A stretch of 5,977 nucleotides of DNA, from NCBI GenBank assembly GCA_009787745.1, contig WQST01000019.1, forward strand, positions 6,793 to 12,769, read 5' to 3'. Position 1 is the first letter of the stretch, and every line of letters begins with the position of its first letter. This document shows positions 3,475-5,977 of this stretch, one piece after another. Source of the DNA: Lachnospiraceae bacterium. GTDB lineage: Bacteria; Bacillota; Clostridia; Lachnospirales; Lachnospiraceae. The notes below the pieces were generated by a model. It had not been told where the DNA came from. It saw only the letters and a list, made by a program, of their open reading frames with translations, and searched no databases. Position numbers and translations under genes: made by a program.

Positions 3475-5977
3475 ATGAATTATGGTAAAAGAGGTGTCCG
3501 CTCGAAGCAAAAAGCGATGCAAGCCACAGGCAAGAAATGGGGAAAGAAGCTGATTTTAGCTTTCTTTAACCTCTCATTAATCGCAATCATATCGCTTGTA
3601 GTTATTGCCGCCGGTGCAGGGTTCGGTATTTTTAAGGGGATAATTGATACATCCCCCGATATAAGTGACATTAGTGTCGTTCCGACGGGATATTCGACTT
3701 TCGTCTATGACCGCGAAGGAAATGAGATCAATAAACTCGTCGCGACTAACTCTAACCGAATCCCCGTTGGCAAGGATATGATTCCCCAGTATCTTGCCGA
3801 TGCTTTCGTTGCGATTGAAGATGCACGTTTTTACGAACATAACGGTATTGATATAAAAGGTATTATTCGTGCGGGGTATGTTGGTTTGAGCGATGGTTTT
3901 AATTTTTCCGAAGGTGCCAGTACGATTACGCAGCAGCTTCTTAAGAATACTGTTTTTACGAGTTGGACTTCCGAGACATCATTAGCAGAGAAAGCGAAAC
4001 GCAAAATTCAGGAACAGTATCTGGCTTTGGAGCTGGAAAAGATGGTTTCGAAAGATAAGATTTTGGTTAATTACATGAATAGCATCAACTTAGGGCAGAA
4101 TACGCTTGGTGTTCAGGCGGCTTCACTACGGTATTTCAACAAATCGGTTAAGGATTTGAATCTTTCCGAATGCGCCGTTATCGCTTCCATCACCCAGAAC
4201 CCGACCCGGCTTAATCCGATTAGCCACCCGGAAAGGAATGATGCTAGGCGGCGGAAAGTTCTTAGTAATATGCTGGAGGATAATTACATCACCCAAAGCG
4301 AATATGAGGAAGCGTTAGAAGACGATGTTTACTCGCGAATCCAAATTATTGATGCGCAGGTTGACGCGAAATCGACTAATTCATATTTCGTTGACGCCCT
4401 GATTGATGAGGTCATGCATGATTTGTTAGCGGCAGGATATAGTGAATCGGCAGCTTTCTACCTTTTATATTCAGGCGGCCTTAAGATTCAAACGACATTA
4501 GACCCGCATATTCAGAAGATTTGCGACGAGGTCTTTTTGAATGAAGAAAACTACCCGAGCAATACCAAATGGTTATTGAATTATGAACTTTCAATCGAAA
4601 AAGAAAATGGCGATCGGGAAAATCATAGTACGGAAATGTACAGAACATATTTCATGCAATTTGACCGCAGTTTCAATCTCCTTTACTCTTCTCAGGATGA
4701 TGCATACGATGCCATTGAAATCTATAAGGAAGATATTATGGAAGAAGGAGACGAGATAATTGGCGAAAAGATTAGCCTGACACCTCAGCCGCAAGTATCT
4801 ATCACAATTCAGAATCAGGAAACAGGTCAGGTTCTGGCAATGGTCGGCGGCCGCGGCCCCAAAACCGCCAGCCGTACTCTTAATCGTGCCGTTTCCACGA
4901 AAAGGCAACCCGGTTCATGCTTTAAGGTTTTAGCCGCTTTTGCCCCCGCTTTGGATTCGGCAGGGATGACTTTAGCTTCGGTTCAAAACGATGCTCCCTT
5001 TAATTATGCTGACGGCCGCCCTGTCGGTAACTGGTGGGGGCGTGATTACCACGGGATTGCTTCATACCGCGTGGCGATTGAACAATCGATGAATATTGTT
5101 ACGGTGAAAACATTAACCCAAATCACTCCGCAGCTTGGTTTTGATTATCTGCAAAAATTTGGTTTTACGACCCTGGTTGACCGCATGGAGGTATATAACG
5201 CATCAACAGGCAGAACCGAAACCAGATCTGACGTCGTCCAATCTCTGGCTCTGGGGGGGATAACGATCGGGGTTACTAATCTGGAAATGAATGCGGCTTA
5301 TGCATCGATAGCTAATAAAGGTACTTATATCAAACCCGGCTTATATACGAAAATTTATGATTATGACGGTAAAGTTTTGCTGGACAACAGTGAGCCTGAG
5401 TCACGTCAGGTTTTAAAGGAATCGACTGCCTTTTTATTGACTAGTGCTATGATTGATGCAGTTAATATCGGAACAGGAGGTGCGGCTCGTTTTCCTGATA
5501 TGACAATAGCGGGTAAAACAGGTTCAACGACAGGTTATAATGATGTTTGGTTCGCAGGATATACACCATATTTTACCGCAACGGTGTGGACAGGGTATGA
5601 TAATAATATTGATATGAAAACTGATGCGGAAAAACGTCTGTCAAGAAATTTATGGCGTCTGGTTATGGAACAGGTTCATAAGGATCTTCCGAACAAAGCA
5701 TTTTATATACCTGAGGATATTAAGACAGCGGTGATTTGCTCAAGTTCAGGAAAGTTACCTCTGCCCGGGTTATGCGAACTGAAAGGAACTTTACGGACAG
5801 AATATTTCGCCGAAGGAACGATTCCGACCGATTTTTGTAATGCTCATTACCGCGGCAGTGTTTGCGAATATTCGGCGCTTCCTGCTTGTGAGGCTTGTCC
5901 GTTCCAGGTTCCCGGTGTGCTTGATTTACTGCCGCCTGAGGATCAGTCATTACGTGCGGGTTCGGGGTCAGCGGCGG
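3475..5977 (+). CDS. Class A penicillin-binding protein (PBP1A type), 3' end outside window
   Basis: This bifunctional peptidoglycan synthase polymerises lipid II and cross-links stem peptides outside the membrane. The visible 834 codons have no stop and run off the window. A basic cytosolic tail (1-25) precedes one membrane segment (about 26-52). The GT51 domain (about 70-270) has all its motifs: E-D-A-R-F-Y (catalytic Glu115), G-A-S-T-I-T-Q-Q (147-154), R-K-I-Q-E-Q (Glu180), the L-V-N-Y-M-N-S-I-N-L-G segment (197-207) and A-S-I-T-Q-N-P-T (237-244). An acidic linker (about 365-430) leads to the transpeptidase domain, with S-C-F-K (nucleophile Ser481, Lys484), S-M-N (538-540) and K-T-G (681-683), so both activities look intact. 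After about residue 750 the tail has six cysteines (755, 767, 788, 797, 805, 808) and a Pro/Gly/Ser-rich end. Wording around the motifs resembles Clostridia PBP1A proteins. The gene is divergent from mgtE and has its own extended -10 promoter. The PBP1A/ponA assignment is by family only, so no symbol is claimed. Confidence 0.96.
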   Translation, partial: MNYGKRGVRSKQKAMQATGKKWGKKLILAFFNLSLIAIISLVVIAAGAGFGIFKGIIDTSPDISDISVVPTGYSTFVYDREGNEINKLVATNSNRIPVGKDMIPQYLADAFVAIEDARFYEHNGIDIKGIIRAGYVGLSDGFNFSEGASTITQQLLKNTVFTSWTSETSLAEKAKRKIQEQYLALELEKMVSKDKILVNYMNSINLGQNTLGVQAASLRYFNKSVKDLNLSECAVIASITQNPTRLNPISHPERNDARRRKVLSNMLEDNYITQSEYEEALEDDVYSRIQIIDAQVDAKSTNSYFVDALIDEVMHDLLAAGYSESAAFYLLYSGGLKIQTTLDPHIQKICDEVFLNEENYPSNTKWLLNYELSIEKENGDRENHSTEMYRTYFMQFDRSFNLLYSSQDDAYDAIEIYKEDIMEEGDEIIGEKISLTPQPQVSITIQNQETGQVLAMVGGRGPKTASRTLNRAVSTKRQPGSCFKVLAAFAPALDSAGMTLASVQNDAPFNYADGRPVGNWWGRDYHGIASYRVAIEQSMNIVTVKTLTQITPQLGFDYLQKFGFTTLVDRMEVYNASTGRTETRSDVVQSLALGGITIGVTNLEMNAAYASIANKGTYIKPGLYTKIYDYDGKVLLDNSEPESRQVLKESTAFLLTSAMIDAVNIGTGGAARFPDMTIAGKTGSTTGYNDVWFAGYTPYFTATVWTGYDNNIDMKTDAEKRLSRNLWRLVMEQVHKDLPNKAFYIPEDIKTAVICSSSGKLPLPGLCELKGTLRTEYFAEGTIPTDFCNAHYRGSVCEYSALPACEACPFQVPGVLDLLPPEDQSLRAGSGSAA

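Noticed and set aside
3480..3840. Two minus-strand open frames of 63 and 87 codons
   Set aside because: They are antisense to the N-terminal part of the PBP, whose family motifs prove the plus-strand frame.
4591..4908. 105-codon minus-strand open frame
   Set aside because: It is antisense to the linker and start of the transpeptidase domain and has no gene-like features.

Overview
The window looks like chromosomal DNA from a low-to-moderate-GC Bacillota (Firmicutes), most likely an anaerobic Clostridia member. Three things suggest this: near-consensus Shine-Dalgarno sequences and sigma-A type promoters; the residues around the catalytic motifs of the class A penicillin-binding protein, which resemble the Lachnospiraceae/Clostridia type; and a cysteine-rich sugar isomerase paired with an FGGY sugar kinase. 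No mobile element, tRNA, rRNA or CRISPR array is visible.

Layout. (1) 1-1658, plus strand: the last 43 codons of a xylulokinase-like FGGY kinase, then a complete 493-aa isomerase of the L-fucose/L-arabinose isomerase family. Together they form a sugar isomerase/kinase pair feeding a ketose phosphate into the pentose-phosphate pathway. A candidate promoter overlapping the kinase end could let the isomerase be transcribed separately. (2) 1659-1769: a convergent intergenic gap with one hairpin terminator that can serve both sides. (3) 1770-3119, minus strand: a complete 449-aa MgtE magnesium channel with its Mg-sensing domains intact. (4) 3120-3474: a 355-bp divergent regulatory region. It holds a promoter and an approximately 128-nt leader for mgtE, an inverted repeat, an operator-like palindrome and an extended -10 promoter for the next gene. 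(5) 3475 to the window edge, plus strand: a class A penicillin-binding protein (glycosyltransferase plus transpeptidase), 834 codons visible and still open at position 5977.

The coding content is ordinary housekeeping and carbohydrate metabolism. The most interesting region is the mgtE leader. It is too short for, and does not resemble, the M-box Mg riboswitch. It contains a possible 46-codon GTG-start leader ORF with a strong Shine-Dalgarno, which overlaps the start of mgtE. The Pro-Leu-Pro codons of that ORF lie over a sequence complementary to the mgtE Shine-Dalgarno. A second helix, incompatible as a simple nested fold, would hide the start of the leader ORF instead. This is the layout expected of a translation-attenuation switch, possibly Mg-responsive. 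It was read by eye and is unproven. The other sites worth checking are the palindrome upstream of the PBP promoter (TetR-like or LexA-like) and the 9-bp-arm inverted repeat upstream of the mgtE promoter.
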